Positions 1 to 9,689 of a stretch of DNA of 64,000 bases are shown here, one piece after another. A model generated the notes under the pieces. It saw only the letters and a list, made by a program, of their open reading frames with translations. It did no database searches and was not told the DNA's origin. Position 1 is the first letter of the stretch. Every line of letters begins with the position of its first letter. The stretch comes from Paucibacter sp. KCTC 42545. Its GTDB lineage: Bacteria; Pseudomonadota; Gammaproteobacteria; Burkholderiales; Burkholderiaceae_C. The stretch spans positions 4,774,001 to 4,838,000 of the forward strand of contig NZ_CP013692.1 in NCBI RefSeq assembly GCF_001477625.1, read 5' to 3'. A program made the translations under genes and the position numbers.

Positions 1-148
1 CCTGATCATGGCCTGCGCCGCTGGTGGCCGCAGCCAGCAGGCCATGCAATTCCTCTTGCAGAACGGCCGCGCCGATGTGCGCAATATGAGCGGCGGCATG
101 GGCGCCTGGATGGCGCATGGCTTGCCGGTCAAGCAGGGCGTGGTCTGA
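1..148 (+). CDS. Rhodanese-like domain protein, C-terminal part (cut by window edge)
   Basis: The reading frame is open from base 2 to the TGA at 146-148 and gives 48 residues. It contains CAAGGRSQQAM followed by VRNMSGGMGAW and LPVKQG. This is the characteristic end of a single-domain rhodanese: the active-site loop C-x-x-G-x-R-S with its catalytic cysteine, then the conserved N-x-x-G-G-x-x-x-W segment. Rhodaneses move sulfane sulfur via a cysteine persulfide; the physiological donor and acceptor cannot be read from this fragment. The N-terminal half lies outside the window. Confidence 0.8.
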   Translation, partial: LIMACAAGGRSQQAMQFLLQNGRADVRNMSGGMGAWMAHGLPVKQGVV

Positions 149-272
149 GGGCTTAGCTCGGACGCTTCACAAGCTCGGCCTAACACCGACGGTACGAGGA
201 CCTGGTCGCATTGGCGCGGCGGATGGCCTCAATGTGGGCGTATTCCACCGCATGACATGCGACAGCACTGTC

Positions 273-1250
273 TTACACCTCCCAGCGCGGATGCAGCGCC
301 CGCAGCTGCGTCAGCGCCATGCCGGCGGCAGCGGTGCGGGTTTCGACGCCCAGCTTGGCGAAGACCCGCTCCAAGTGTTTCTTCACCGTGGCCGGGCTGC
401 TGCCCACAATGTCGGCGATGTCGCGGTTGATCTTGCCCTTGATCACCCAGTACAGCACCTCGGCCTCGCGGGCGGTGAGCTTGAAGCTCAGGGCCATGGA
501 TTCGATCAGGGCGGCGTCCGAGCTTTCGCGCATCACGATCAGCCAGTCGTCGGCCTCATCGGCCTCGCTCTCTTGCGCGGCCAACTGCCGGTGCAGGCTG
601 AAGGCCAGGCGGCGTGCGCCCAACTGGGCCACCAGGCGCGGCGGTTCGATCTGGCGCTCGCGGGCATCCGCCACATGGCGGCGCAGCCAGTTCAGCACGG
701 GCGCCGGCGTTTGCGGGGCCTGCGTGCCGTAGTAGGCCAGCAGCAGCTCGCGGGCCAGCGGTGTTTGCCACATCAGCCGGCCATCGCTGGCGCGCACCGT
801 GATGCTGGCGTGGCCAAAGGCATCCAGGGCCTGGCGGCTTTGCTGGGCCTGGCGGGCACCTTGCATATGCACTTGCATGCGGGCCAGCACTTCCTTGGGC
901 TTGATCGGCTTGGTGACGTAGTCCACCCCGCCGGCCGCAAGCGCTGCCACCAAATGCTCGGTCTCGGTCAGGCCGGTCATGAAGATGATGGGGATGTGGG
1001 CGGTGGTGGGCGCAGCCTTCAGGCGGCGCGCCACCTCGAAGCCGTCCATGCCCGGCATCATCGCGTCCAGCAACACGATCTCGGGCTGGGCCTGGGCCGC
1101 GCGCTGCAGGGCTGCCTCGCCGTTCAAGGCCACCAGCACGGTGTAGCCGGACTCATCCAGCGCGTCATGCAGCACGCTGAGGTTGTCGGGCATGTCGTCA
1201 ACGATCAGCACCACGGCGCTGCCTTGGGCGTCAATGCGCATAGTCGGCAT
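273..1250 (-). CDS. Response regulator with C-terminal LuxR/FixJ-type HTH
   Basis: A protein of about 325 residues. The N-terminal receiver domain shows the acidic pair (VDDMPDN), the phospho-acceptor Asp in LLDAMMPGMDG, and the conserved Lys in VTKPIKP. A middle region of about 100 residues has no clear family. The C-terminus is a LuxR-type DNA-binding domain (LTAREAEVLYWVIKGK, then a recognition-helix region SSPATVKKHLERVFAKLG). The first ATG (1250) lies inside the 3' end of the upstream sensor kinase gene, and a second ATG (1241) almost touches its stop codon, so translation is probably coupled; neither has a strong SD. It is therefore the likely cognate output regulator of the NCS1-permease/kinase fusion. 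Its targets are unknown; the urease operon on the other side of the kinase is an attractive guess only. Confidence 0.88.
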   Translation of the reverse strand: MPTMRIDAQGSAVVLIVDDMPDNLSVLHDALDESGYTVLVALNGEAALQRAAQAQPEIVLLDAMMPGMDGFEVARRLKAAPTTAHIPIIFMTGLTETEHLVAALAAGGVDYVTKPIKPKEVLARMQVHMQGARQAQQSRQALDAFGHASITVRASDGRLMWQTPLARELLLAYYGTQAPQTPAPVLNWLRRHVADARERQIEPPRLVAQLGARRLAFSLHRQLAAQESEADEADDWLIVMRESSDAALIESMALSFKLTAREAEVLYWVIKGKINRDIADIVGSSPATVKKHLERVFAKLGVETRTAAAGMALTQLRALHPRWEV

Positions 1251-4200
1251 CCAAGAGCTGTTGAATGGTTTCAAACTGGAACTGCTGCGCCAAGCCGCGC
1301 AGGCGCTCGCAAAATTCCGCACTCTGCGGGGCTTGGCTGACCAGTTCATCCAGTGCCTGCTGCACGCCACGCAAATAGCCCAGCTGCAGGGCCTGGCGCA
1401 GGCCGCCCAACAGCTGGGGGTCAGGTCTTGCCAGCGCGCTGATGGCGGCCGGCGCCGGGCTGAGCGCGGCGGGGCGCGCCAGCCACTCCAGCCCCAAGCG
1501 GGCGCCCAGCCAGTCCAGCAGCTCGGCATGGCGCAGTGGCTTGAGGATGAAGTCCTCAGCGCCGAGGTCGGCACTATTGGGCTGACCCTTCTCGAAGGCA
1601 TTGGCCGAGACGATGGCAATCTGCGGCGGCGTGAGTGCTAGCTCGCCGCAGAGCCGGCGCAGGCGGGCGATGGTTTCCCAGCCGTCGATGCCGGGCATGG
1701 CAAGATCCATCAGCACGGCGTGCGGGCGGTAGCCGCTAACGATCAGGTCCAGCGCGTCGTGGCCGCTGGCGGCCTGGCGCAGATCGAAGCCCAGGCCTTG
1801 CAGCAGCTCGGCCAGCATCAATCGGTCAGGCTCTTCGTTGTCCACCACCAGCAGGCGGCGGCGCGGCCCGGCATAGCCGCGCCGGGTCTCGGCCACGCGC
1901 TGGGGGCGGGCGCGGCCGTCTTCGCGCAGCTGTGGCAGAAACAGGCGCAGGGTGAACACGGCGCCACTGCCCTCGGCCGCCGTTTTGCTGCGCGCACTCA
2001 TTTCGCCGCCCATCAGATCGGTCAGCATTTTGGCGATGGTCAGCCCTAAGCCGGCGCCCGGTGCGGCCTGGGGTGCAGCCATGCCATCGCCGCGGGTGAA
2101 GGGCTCGAAGATGCGGCTCAGCTCGGCGGGCGTCAGGCCGGGGCCGCTGTCTTCCACCTCGATATGGGCCATCTCGCGGGCGTAGCGCACGCGCAAGGTG
2201 ATGCCGCCTTGGCGGGTGAACTTGATCGCGTTGCCGATCAGGTTGATGAGGATTTGCCGCAGCCGCTTGTCGTCGGCGCGCACCCATTCGGGCAAGCTGC
2301 CCTGGGGTTCGAAGTGGAAGGCCAGGCCCTTGGCGGCGGCTTGCGGCTCGAACATCTCGGCCAGCTCGTGCAGGGCATCGGCCAGAGCCATGGGCGCGGG
2401 GTTCAGCGAGAGCTTGCCGGCTTCGATGCGGGCGATGTCCAGGCTGCCTTCGATCAGCGACATCAAATGCTCGCCGCTGCGCTTGATCACCTGCACGGCC
2501 TGGCGGCGCTGCGGCGGGATCTGCCCGTCCTCGGCCATCAGCTGCGCGTAGCCGAGGATGCTGTTGAGCGGCGTGCGCAACTCGTGGCTGATGGCGCTGA
2601 TGTAGCGGCTCTTGGCCTGGTTGGCTTGCTCGGCGACCTGGCGCGCGGCCTGCAAAGCCTCGTCGGTCAGGCGGTGCGAGGCGATCTCGCGCATCAGCGC
2701 CTGGGTCTGGCGGCGTGATTCTTCTTGCGCGACTGCGCGGCTTTTGTGCGTCAGCACCAGCCACCAGGCGACAACACCGGCCATCACCGCCAGGGCCGTG
2801 TAGGCGCGCCAGAAGCCGCTTTGCCGGTACAGCAAGCCCAGCAGCGCCGCCAGCAAGGGCAGGGCCAGCAGCATCAGCCCCAGGAACTGCGCCAGGCCCT
2901 GGTCCAGAATCGCCCAGGAACGTTGTGGCGTGATGGCGCGCAGGGCGGCCGCCCATTGCGCCGCCAGCCGCGCCTGCGGTTTGCACAAGTCGCCACAGCG
3001 CGCGTCCAGGCTGCAGCACAGCGAACAGATCGGGCCTTGGTAGGCGGGGCAGTGGGCCATATCGGGGCCTTCATAAGCGGCTTCGCAAACCACGCAGCGG
3101 CGCGGGCGCAGCGGCGCCCCATCCTCGCTGGGCGGCGGGTCTTGGCGCGCCAGGTAGTAGCGGCCGCCGGTGGCCCAGGCAATCAGCGGGGCGCTGAGCA
3201 AGGCGGTGGCCATGGCGATCAGGGCCGAAAAGGCCTGCGCCATGCTGCCGAACATGCCCAGATGCGCGGCGATGGACAGGCTAGATGCCAGCGCCATCGC
3301 GCCCACACCCACCGGGTTGATGTCGTAGAGATAGGCGCGCTTGAACTCGATGCCCGGGGGCGAGAGGCCCAGGGGCTTGTTGATCAAAAGATCGGCCACC
3401 ACCGCCATGATCCAGGCGATGGCGATATTGGCGAACAAGCCCAGCACCTCGCCCAGGGCCTCAAACACATTCATCTCCATCACCAGCACGGCGATGCCAA
3501 TATTGAACAGCACCCACACCACCCGGCCGGGGTGGCTGTGAGTCAGCCGCGAGAAGAAGTTACTCCAGGCCAGCGAGCCGGCATAAGCATTGGTGACATT
3601 GATCTTCAGCTGCGAGATCACCACAAAGAGCGCGGTGGCCGCCACTGCCCAGCCATAGTGGCCGGGGAACAGCGCCTCGTAGCCGGCCAGATACATCTGG
3701 TTCGGGTCCACCGCCCGTTCCGGCGGCACGGCCTGGCTGATGGCCAGCCAGGCCAGCAAGGCGCCGCCCAGCATCTTGGGCACGCCCATCAGCACCCAGC
3801 CCGGCCCGCCCAGCAGCACGGCGGCCCACCAGCGGCGCTGGGTCTGGGGCGTGGCTGCGGGCATGAAGCGCAGATAGTCGGCCTGCTCGCCCATCTGCGT
3901 GATCAGGGCCACGCCCACTGTCAGTGCTGCACCAAAGCCGCGCATATCGAAGCCGGCCGAGCCGGTTTGCGAGCCAGCTTGGTGCAGCACGCCCGCAAAT
4001 GCGGCAGGGTCATGCCACAGCACGCCAGCAAATGGGGCGGCCAGCATCAGCAGCCACAGCGGCAAGGTCCACATCTGCAGGCGGCTGATGGCGGATACGC
4101 CATGCAGCACCAGCGGGATCACCAGCAGGGCGCAGATCAAATAGCCCCAGCGCGGCGGGATGTCCAGCGCGAGCTCCAGGGCATAGGCCATCACCGCGGC

Positions 4201-4626
4201 CTCGAGCGCAAAGAAGATGAAGGTGAAGCTGGCGTAGATCAGCGAGGTCAGCGTCGAGCCGATATAGCCAAAGCCCGCGCCGCGGGTCAGCAAGTCCATG
4301 TCTACCCCGTAGCGGGCGGCGTAAACGCTGATGGGCAGGCCGGCCGCAAAGATGATCAGCCCGGTGGCCAGAATGGCCCACAAAGCATTGCTGAAGCCAT
4401 ACTGAATCAGCAAGGTGGCGCCCACCGCCTCCAGAATCAAAAAAGACGAGGCGCCAAAAGCCGTGTTGGCCACCCGCCCGGCGGACCAGCGCCGCGCCCG
4501 CTGCGGGGTGAAGCGCAGGGCGTAGTCTTCCAGCGTCTCGCTGGCCACCCAGGCGTTGTAGTCCCGCCGCAGCGTGATGACTTGCTGCGGGGCATCGGTG
4601 CAAGGCAGGGCGGCGGGGGAACTCAT
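1231..4626 (-). CDS. NCS1-type permease / hybrid histidine kinase fusion sensor
   Basis: One uninterrupted frame of 1131 residues. Residues about 30-490 are a 12-helix NCS1-family (nucleobase/cytosine/allantoin permease-like) transporter domain. Residues about 510-547 hold a cysteine-rich cluster (CVVC, a single Cys, CSLCC, then two more Cys) that could bind metal or sense redox. Two more membrane helices and a coiled coil follow. Then come a HisKA domain with the phospho-His near residue 681 (SHELRTPLNSILG), a HATPase with GLGLTIAK, and a receiver domain with Asp near 974 (LMDLAMPGIDG). The last ~85 residues are helical without an obvious HPt histidine. Transporter-kinase fusions (CbrA is the best-known type, with an SSS transporter) can sense or carry their ligand. 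The neighbouring urease operon suggests a nitrogen compound such as urea, allantoin or a nucleobase; this is inference. The LuxR-type regulator overlaps its 3' end. Confidence 0.9.
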   Translation of the reverse strand: MSSPAALPCTDAPQQVITLRRDYNAWVASETLEDYALRFTPQRARRWSAGRVANTAFGASSFLILEAVGATLLIQYGFSNALWAILATGLIIFAAGLPISVYAARYGVDMDLLTRGAGFGYIGSTLTSLIYASFTFIFFALEAAVMAYALELALDIPPRWGYLICALLVIPLVLHGVSAISRLQMWTLPLWLLMLAAPFAGVLWHDPAAFAGVLHQAGSQTGSAGFDMRGFGAALTVGVALITQMGEQADYLRFMPAATPQTQRRWWAAVLLGGPGWVLMGVPKMLGGALLAWLAISQAVPPERAVDPNQMYLAGYEALFPGHYGWAVAATALFVVISQLKINVTNAYAGSLAWSNFFSRLTHSHPGRVVWVLFNIGIAVLVMEMNVFEALGEVLGLFANIAIAWIMAVVADLLINKPLGLSPPGIEFKRAYLYDINPVGVGAMALASSLSIAAHLGMFGSMAQAFSALIAMATALLSAPLIAWATGGRYYLARQDPPPSEDGAPLRPRRCVVCEAAYEGPDMAHCPAYQGPICSLCCSLDARCGDLCKPQARLAAQWAAALRAITPQRSWAILDQGLAQFLGLMLLALPLLAALLGLLYRQSGFWRAYTALAVMAGVVAWWLVLTHKSRAVAQEESRRQTQALMREIASHRLTDEALQAARQVAEQANQAKSRYISAISHELRTPLNSILGYAQLMAEDGQIPPQRRQAVQVIKRSGEHLMSLIEGSLDIARIEAGKLSLNPAPMALADALHELAEMFEPQAAAKGLAFHFEPQGSLPEWVRADDKRLRQILINLIGNAIKFTRQGGITLRVRYAREMAHIEVEDSGPGLTPAELSRIFEPFTRGDGMAAPQAAPGAGLGLTIAKMLTDLMGGEMSARSKTAAEGSGAVFTLRLFLPQLREDGRARPQRVAETRRGYAGPRRRLLVVDNEEPDRLMLAELLQGLGFDLRQAASGHDALDLIVSGYRPHAVLMDLAMPGIDGWETIARLRRLCGELALTPPQIAIVSANAFEKGQPNSADLGAEDFILKPLRHAELLDWLGARLGLEWLARPAALSPAPAAISALARPDPQLLGGLRQALQLGYLRGVQQALDELVSQAPQSAEFCERLRGLAQQFQFETIQQLLDADYAH

Positions 4627-4717
4627 GCCAGTAACGGTGCAGGTTTCGTGCCTGCGGCATGAGGCTTGCTAGGTTGAAGCTATTGCGTTGACAAAAGCAC
4701 TTGTTGACTCAGTGCTG

Positions 4718-4781
4718 TTATGGAATTGACTCCGCATGCTCTGCCGCTTCAGCGGCAGCAGGCGTTGGCTAAGGAACCGTT

Positions 4782-4797
<16 letters not shown>
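4718..4797 (+). repeat. 18-bp direct repeat spanning the ureA start, 62 bp apart
   Basis: The sequence TTATGGAATTGACTCCGC at 4718-4735 recurs at 4780-4797 with one change (ACC for ACT). The second copy contains the ureA start codon and first codons (MELTP) and has a good ribosome-binding site (AAGGA at 4771-4775). The first copy has no ribosome-binding site. Its ATG opens a 23-codon frame that runs in another phase through a short inverted repeat (GCCGCTTCAGCGGC, 4743-4756) and stops at the TGA inside the second copy. It looks like a small local duplication of the gene start. A TTGACA hexamer lies at 4688-4693, but I cannot fix a matching -10. Confidence 0.6.
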
Positions 4798-5084
<287 letters not shown>

Positions 5085-5131
5085 TCCCCACATCGCGATA
5101 GCGCTGCAGTTTGAGAAAAGGAATCGAGCCC

Positions 5132-5713
5132 ATGAAACGCATCTTCACCCTGGCCTTTGCGCTCCTCGTGCTGCCCATGCTGGCGAGCGCCCACAGCGGC
5201 GAGCCTGGACATGGCCACAGCCTTGCCTTGCTTGACGGATTCCTGCACCCCTTCAGTGGCGCCGATCACCTCGCTGCAATGCTGGCAGTGGGCTTATGGA
5301 GCGGCCTGGCCATGCGGCGCGTGTGGCTGGCGCCTTTGAGCTTCGCGGCCTTGCTGCTGGTGGGTGCGTTGAGTGGCTGGGGCGGCAATCTGGTGGAGCC
5401 CATGGTCGCGGCCTCTGTCTTGGTGCTGGGCTTGCTGGCTGCATTTAGGCTGCAAATGCCCGCTGCCGCAGCGGCCACGCTGGTCGGCGGCTTCGCGCTG
5501 TTCCATGGCATGGCTCACGGGGCTGAGCTGGGCGCCGGTCAGGCCTTGCTGGGCATGGTGCTGGCCACGGCCTTGTTGCATGCCGCCGGCTTGCTGATCG
5601 GTCTGCAGCTGCGTCGCCATTCCCCCGTGGGCTCGCGCCTGCTCGGTGGCGGCATTGCGCTCTTGGGCCTGGGCTTGGGTGTGGGCCAGGTGGCGCGCAT
5701 GGTGGCCGCATGA
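5132..5713 (+). CDS. ureJ: HupE/UreJ family membrane protein (probable nickel permease)
   Basis: 193 residues from ATG 5132, preceded by AAAAGGAATCG. A cleavable signal peptide (ending near LASAHSG) places a His-rich start, [10 protein letters not shown], outside the cytoplasm. The segment [12 protein letters not shown] near the N-terminus and FHGMAHGAE in the middle are the conserved metal-binding motifs of the HupE/UreJ family, set among six or so hydrophobic helices. HupE/UreJ proteins carry or assist nickel (sometimes cobalt) uptake, and the position between ureA and ureB fits nickel supply for urease. An in-frame ATG at 5111 would add 7 residues, but the downstream start suits the signal peptide better. 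The stop overlaps ureB by ATGA. Confidence 0.9.
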   Translation: MKRIFTLAFALLVLPMLASAHSGEPGHGHSLALLDGFLHPFSGADHLAAMLAVGLWSGLAMRRVWLAPLSFAALLLVGALSGWGGNLVEPMVAASVLVLGLLAAFRLQMPAAAAATLVGGFALFHGMAHGAELGAGQALLGMVLATALLHAAGLLIGLQLRRHSPVGSRLLGGGIALLGLGLGVGQVARMVAA

Positions 5714-6015
5714 TCCCCGGCGAACTCTTCACGCCTGAGGGCGAGTTGGCCCTCAACCCGGGCCGCCGCAGCATCACCCTGGTGGTGCAAAACCAGGGCG
5801 ACCGGCCCATCCAGGTCGGATCGCATTACCACTTTGCCGAAACCAATGCGGCGCTGGGTTTTGACCGTGCAGCCGCGCGCGGCATGCGGCTGAACATCGC
5901 GTCGGGTTTGGCGGTGCGTTTCGAGCCGGGCCAGCAGCGCACGGTGGAATTGGTTGAATTGGCGGGCGATCGCGTGGTCTACGGCTTTCGCGGCCTGGTG
6001 CAAGGGAGTTTGTGA
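5710..6015 (+). CDS. ureB: Urease subunit beta
   Basis: 101 residues. [19 protein letters not shown], then [17 protein letters not shown] and a C-terminal [16 protein letters not shown] are diagnostic of UreB. It is a small all-beta subunit that supports the UreC active-site domain. Its ATG overlaps the ureJ stop (ATGA) and its own stop overlaps the ureC start (TGATG), so the three are translationally coupled. Confidence 0.98.
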   Translation: MIPGELFTPEGELALNPGRRSITLVVQNQGDRPIQVGSHYHFAETNAALGFDRAAARGMRLNIASGLAVRFEPGQQRTVELVELAGDRVVYGFRGLVQGSL

Positions 6016-7733
6016 TGGCAACCATTGGGCGACGCGCCTATGCCGAGATGTACGGCCCCACGGTCGGTGACCGCCTGCGCCTGGCCGACACGGCGCTGAT
6101 CATCGAGGTGGAGCAAGACCTGACCCTGCGGGCCGGCGGCTACGGGGAAGAAGTGAAGTTCGGCGGCGGCAAGACCATACGCGACGGCATGGCGCAGTCG
6201 CAGCGCACGCGGGACGAAGGTGCGGTGGACACGGTGCTGACCAATGCCCTGATCCTCGACCACTGGGGCATCATCAAGGCCGATATCGGCCTGAAGAACA
6301 GCCGCATCGTCGCGATCGGCAAGGCTGGCAATCCAGACACGCAAGACGGGGTGGACATCATCATCGGCCCCGGCACCGAGGTGATTGCCTGCGAGGGCAT
6401 GATCGTCACCGCCGGTGCGGTGGACACCCATATCCACTTCATCTGCCCGCAGCAGATTGAAGAAGCCTTGAGCAGCGGCGTCACCACCATGTTGGGCGGC
6501 GGCACGGGCCCGGCCACTGGCACTTTTGCCACCACCTGCACGCCGGGGGCCTGGCATATCGAGCGCATGCTGCAGGCGGCCGATGCCTTCCCGATGAATC
6601 TGGGCTTTCTCGGCAAGGGCAATGCCAGCCTGCCCGCCGCCCTGCATGAGCAGATCTCGGCCGGCGCCATCGGCCTCAAGCTGCATGAGGACTGGGGCAC
6701 CACGCCGGCGGCCATCGACAACTGCCTGAACGTGGCCGAGGCCACCGACACCCAGGTGGCGATCCACAGCGACACCTTGAACGAAAGCGGCTTTGTCGAA
6801 GACACGGTGGCCGCCTTCAAGGGCCGCACCATCCACACCTTCCACACCGAAGGCGCGGGCGGCGGCCATGCGCCAGACATCTTGAAAGTGGTGGGCGAGG
6901 CCAATGTGCTGCCCAGCTCCACCAACCCGACCCGGCCTTACACCATCAACACCCTGGACGAGCATGTGGACATGCTGATGGTCTGCCACCACCTTGACCC
7001 CGCCATTGCCGAGGACCTGGCTTTTGCCGAAAGCCGCATCCGTCGCGAGACCATCGCCGCCGAAGACATCTTGCACGACCTCGGCGCCATCAGCATGTTC
7101 AGCTCCGACTCCCAAGCCATGGGCCGGGTGGGCGAGGTCATCATCCGCTGCTGGCAAACGGCGCACAAGATGAAGACCCAGCGCGGCGCCTTGCCCGGCG
7201 ATGGCCCGCAAAACGATAACGCGCGAGTCAAGCGTTATGTGGCCAAGCTGGCCATCAACCCGGCGATAGCGCATGGCATCAGCCACGAGGTGGGCAGCAT
7301 CGAGGTCGGCAAATGGGCCGACATCGTGATCTGGAAGCCGGCCTTCTTTGGTGTGAAGCCCTCGCTGATTCTCAAGGGCGGCATGATCGCCATGGCCGCC
7401 ATGGGAGACCCCAGCGCCTCCATCCCCACGCCACAGCCGGTGCACTACCGGCCGATGTTTGGCGCCTACGGCGGCGCGCTGGCGCGCGGCAGCCTGAGCT
7501 TTGTTTCGCAAGCCGCGCTGGCGGCCGATGTGGGCCGGCGTTATGGCCTGAATAAATCGCTGGCCGCGGTGCGCGGCATCCGCGGCGTGGGCAAGCGCAA
7601 CATGATCCTCAACGACTACCTGCCGCGCATGGAGGTGGACCCGCAAACCTATGCCGTGCGGGCCGACGGCCAGTTGCTGACTTGCGAGCCGGCGACTTCG
7701 CTGCCGATGGCGCAGCGCTATTTCTTGTTCTGA
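6015..7733 (+). CDS. ureC: Urease subunit alpha (catalytic)
   Basis: 572 residues, standard length. The bimetallic nickel site is visible: HIH at about residues 139-141, the carbamylated Lys at about 222 in GLKLHEDWG, the His ligands in IHSDT and [15 protein letters not shown], and the mobile-flap region MVCHHLD near residue 325 with its catalytic His. The C-terminus is [10 protein letters not shown], typical of UreC. It hydrolyses urea in the cytoplasm after nickel insertion by UreDEFG. ATG 6015 overlaps the ureB stop and has AAGGGAG upstream; a GTG one codon earlier is possible. Confidence 0.98.
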   Translation: MATIGRRAYAEMYGPTVGDRLRLADTALIIEVEQDLTLRAGGYGEEVKFGGGKTIRDGMAQSQRTRDEGAVDTVLTNALILDHWGIIKADIGLKNSRIVAIGKAGNPDTQDGVDIIIGPGTEVIACEGMIVTAGAVDTHIHFICPQQIEEALSSGVTTMLGGGTGPATGTFATTCTPGAWHIERMLQAADAFPMNLGFLGKGNASLPAALHEQISAGAIGLKLHEDWGTTPAAIDNCLNVAEATDTQVAIHSDTLNESGFVEDTVAAFKGRTIHTFHTEGAGGGHAPDILKVVGEANVLPSSTNPTRPYTINTLDEHVDMLMVCHHLDPAIAEDLAFAESRIRRETIAAEDILHDLGAISMFSSDSQAMGRVGEVIIRCWQTAHKMKTQRGALPGDGPQNDNARVKRYVAKLAINPAIAHGISHEVGSIEVGKWADIVIWKPAFFGVKPSLILKGGMIAMAAMGDPSASIPTPQPVHYRPMFGAYGGALARGSLSFVSQAALAADVGRRYGLNKSLAAVRGIRGVGKRNMILNDYLPRMEVDPQTYAVRADGQLLTCEPATSLPMAQRYFLF

Positions 7734-7740
7734 TGAACGA

Positions 7741-8238
7741 ATGATCATGACTGCCGCACTGACTCCCTCCTTGAGCACCGAACTGAGCATCCGCCTCGAC
7801 GATTTGCAGGACCCGCGCATTGCCGCCTTCCTGGAAGATCACCTCGCCGATATGCGCCGCACTTCGCCGCCCGAAAGCGTGCATGCGCTGGATTTGGCGG
7901 CCCTGCGCCGGCCCGAGATCCAGTTCTGGACTGTCTGGCAAGGCGAGGAACTGCTGGGCACTGGGGCCATCAAGCTGTTGGGTGAGCAGCATGCCGAGCT
8001 GAAGTCCATGCGCACGGCGCCGGCGGCGCGTGGCCGTGGCGTGGCGCGCGCCCTGCTGCAACACATCCTCGGCCAAGCGCGCGCCCAAGGCCTCGCGCGC
8101 CTGAGCCTGGAAACCGGCAGCACTCCCGACTTCGCCCCCGCCCATGCGCTCTACCTGAGCAGCGGCTTTGTGCCTTGCGAGCCTTTTGGCAGCTATGTGC
8201 TCGACCCCTTCAGCCGCTACATGACCTTGGCGCTGTAG
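7741..8238 (+). CDS. GNAT family N-acetyltransferase inside the urease operon
   Basis: 165 residues with the GNAT acetyl-CoA loop RTAPAARGRGVARALLQHIL (the R/Q-x-x-G-x-G/A signature) and a typical end, LYLSSGFVPCEPFGSYV. GNAT enzymes transfer an acyl group from acyl-CoA to an amine; the acceptor here is not predictable. It starts 7 bases after ureC and is followed by ureE, so it is part of the urease transcript. Similar acetyltransferases sit at this place in other Burkholderiales urease loci (from memory), but a role in urease maturation or ammonia handling is not established. A second ATG at 7747 is equally possible. Confidence 0.88.
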   Translation: MIMTAALTPSLSTELSIRLDDLQDPRIAAFLEDHLADMRRTSPPESVHALDLAALRRPEIQFWTVWQGEELLGTGAIKLLGEQHAELKSMRTAPAARGRGVARALLQHILGQARAQGLARLSLETGSTPDFAPAHALYLSSGFVPCEPFGSYVLDPFSRYMTLAL

Positions 8239-8323
8239 TCCCCACTGCCGGCTCGCCCAAGCGTGCCGCCGGGGTGGCGCCGATAATTCAGGCTCACTCC
8301 GTTCACCAGCGCCAAACAACACC

Positions 8324-8992
8324 ATGCTGCAAGTTTCCAAAATCCTTCCTCAAGGCCAGGGCCTGGCTCCTGTTCTGCTCAAGCGCGCCGGCACGGTCGA
8401 GCTGGACTGGGACACGCGCCAGAAAAGCCGCTTCTCAGCGCACGACGATGCGGGCCGCGAATTGGGCGTGTTCCTGCCGCGCGGCAGCCTGGTGCGCGGC
8501 GGTGATGTGCTGGTGGCCGAAGATGGCTCGCTTTTGCGCGTCATCGCCAAGCCGCAGCCCTTGCTGCGCATCACGCCTTGCAGCGAGCATGGCTCGCCCT
8601 TTGACCTGACGCGCGCCGCTTATCACCTGGGCAACCGCCATGTGGCGCTGGCCCTGCGACCTGACCATTTGATGATCGAGCCCGACCATGTGTTGGCCGA
8701 TATGTTGCGCGCCATGCATCTGACCGTCACCGAGGTCAACGAAGGTTTCGACCCCGAGGCCGGCGCTTATGCGGCAGAAACCACCGGGCACGGTCATGGC
8801 CACAGCCATGCGGCCCCCGCGCCAGCCGCAGCCCATGTGCACGGCCCCGGCTGCGGACATGACCATGCGCATGCACATACGCCCGCTGCGCCCAAGCCGG
8901 TGAGCATCCCCGTCAAGATCGCGGTGAATGCTGCAGCGCCGGCCCCGCATGTGCATGGCCCAGGCTGCAACCACGGACATGGGCACAGCTGA
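8324..8992 (+). CDS. ureE: Urease accessory protein UreE with long histidine-rich tail
   Basis: 222 residues. The N-terminal two thirds match UreE (start [20 protein letters not shown], and [13 protein letters not shown] with the conserved interface His). UreE is the nickel metallochaperone that hands Ni to the UreG/UreD/UreF complex. The last ~65 residues are a His-rich nickel-storage tail in which the unit HVHGPGC-x-H occurs twice (ends [10 protein letters not shown] and GCNHGHGHS), separated by an Ala/Pro-rich linker. The tail is longer and more Cys-containing than in the Klebsiella prototype. The stop codon overlaps the ureF start. Confidence 0.96.
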   Translation: MLQVSKILPQGQGLAPVLLKRAGTVELDWDTRQKSRFSAHDDAGRELGVFLPRGSLVRGGDVLVAEDGSLLRVIAKPQPLLRITPCSEHGSPFDLTRAAYHLGNRHVALALRPDHLMIEPDHVLADMLRAMHLTVTEVNEGFDPEAGAYAAETTGHGHGHSHAAPAPAAAHVHGPGCGHDHAHAHTPAAPKPVSIPVKIAVNAAAPAPHVHGPGCNHGHGHS

Positions 8993-9687
8993 TGTCAGTC
9001 GCCGCCCCCAGTAGCGCGTTTTTGCAATTGCTCTGGCTGGCCTCGCCGGCCTTGCCGGTGGGCGGCTTTTCTTACTCCGAGGGCCTGGAGGCCGCGGTGG
9101 ACCATGGCCAGGTGCGCGACGAAGCCTCGGCCGCGCAGTGGCTGTCGGCCCAGCTGGGCCTGAGCCTGGCGCGTGGCGATCTGGCCCTGGTGGCGCAGGC
9201 GCACTCGGCCTGGCTTGCCGCTGACGTGGCGCGTTTGCAGCGCCTCAACGACTGGGTGCTGCAGACCCGCGAGAGCCTGGAGTTCCGCCTGCAAACCGAG
9301 CAAATGGGCCGCTCTCTGCTGGCTTGGCTGCGCAATCACGATACCGCCACGCCGGCCCAACTGCAGCATTGCACCGAGCTGGGAGGTACGCCCAGCTATC
9401 CGGTGGTGATGGCCTTGGCCCTGGCCGCGAGCGGCGCGCCCGCCCAAGACGGCTTGCTGGCCTATGCCTTCGGTTGGGCCGAGAACATGGTGCAGGCCGC
9501 CATCAAATCGGTGCCGCTGGGGCAGAGTGCCGGCCAGCGTGTGCTCAGCCGCCTGGCGGCCGAAATCCCGGCGGCGGTGGCCCAGGCCATCAGCCTGTCA
9601 GACGTCGAGCGACAAGTCTTTTCGCCCATGTTGGCCATTCTCTCGGCCCGGCATGAAACCCAGTACTCCCGCCTGTTTCGATCCTGA
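8992..9687 (+). CDS. ureF: Urease accessory protein UreF
   Basis: 231 residues. [24 protein letters not shown] is the conserved UreF N-terminus, with [21 protein letters not shown] and a C-terminal SRLFRS. UreF is an all-helical protein that bridges UreD and UreG in the urease activation complex and gates GTP hydrolysis. ATG overlaps the ureE stop (TGATG) and ureG follows after 2 bases. Confidence 0.97.
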   Translation: MSVAAPSSAFLQLLWLASPALPVGGFSYSEGLEAAVDHGQVRDEASAAQWLSAQLGLSLARGDLALVAQAHSAWLAADVARLQRLNDWVLQTRESLEFRLQTEQMGRSLLAWLRNHDTATPAQLQHCTELGGTPSYPVVMALALAASGAPAQDGLLAYAFGWAENMVQAAIKSVPLGQSAGQRVLSRLAAEIPAAVAQAISLSDVERQVFSPMLAILSARHETQYSRLFRS

Positions 9688-9689
9688 TC

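Noticed and set aside
2725..4662. 645-codon plus-strand open frame
   Set aside because: It lies entirely antisense to the permease-kinase gene; GC-rich DNA gives long antisense frames, and its His/Gln/Gly-rich composition matches no family.
5979..7820. 613-codon minus-strand open frame
   Set aside because: Antisense to ureC, which is unquestionable; no start signal or domain.
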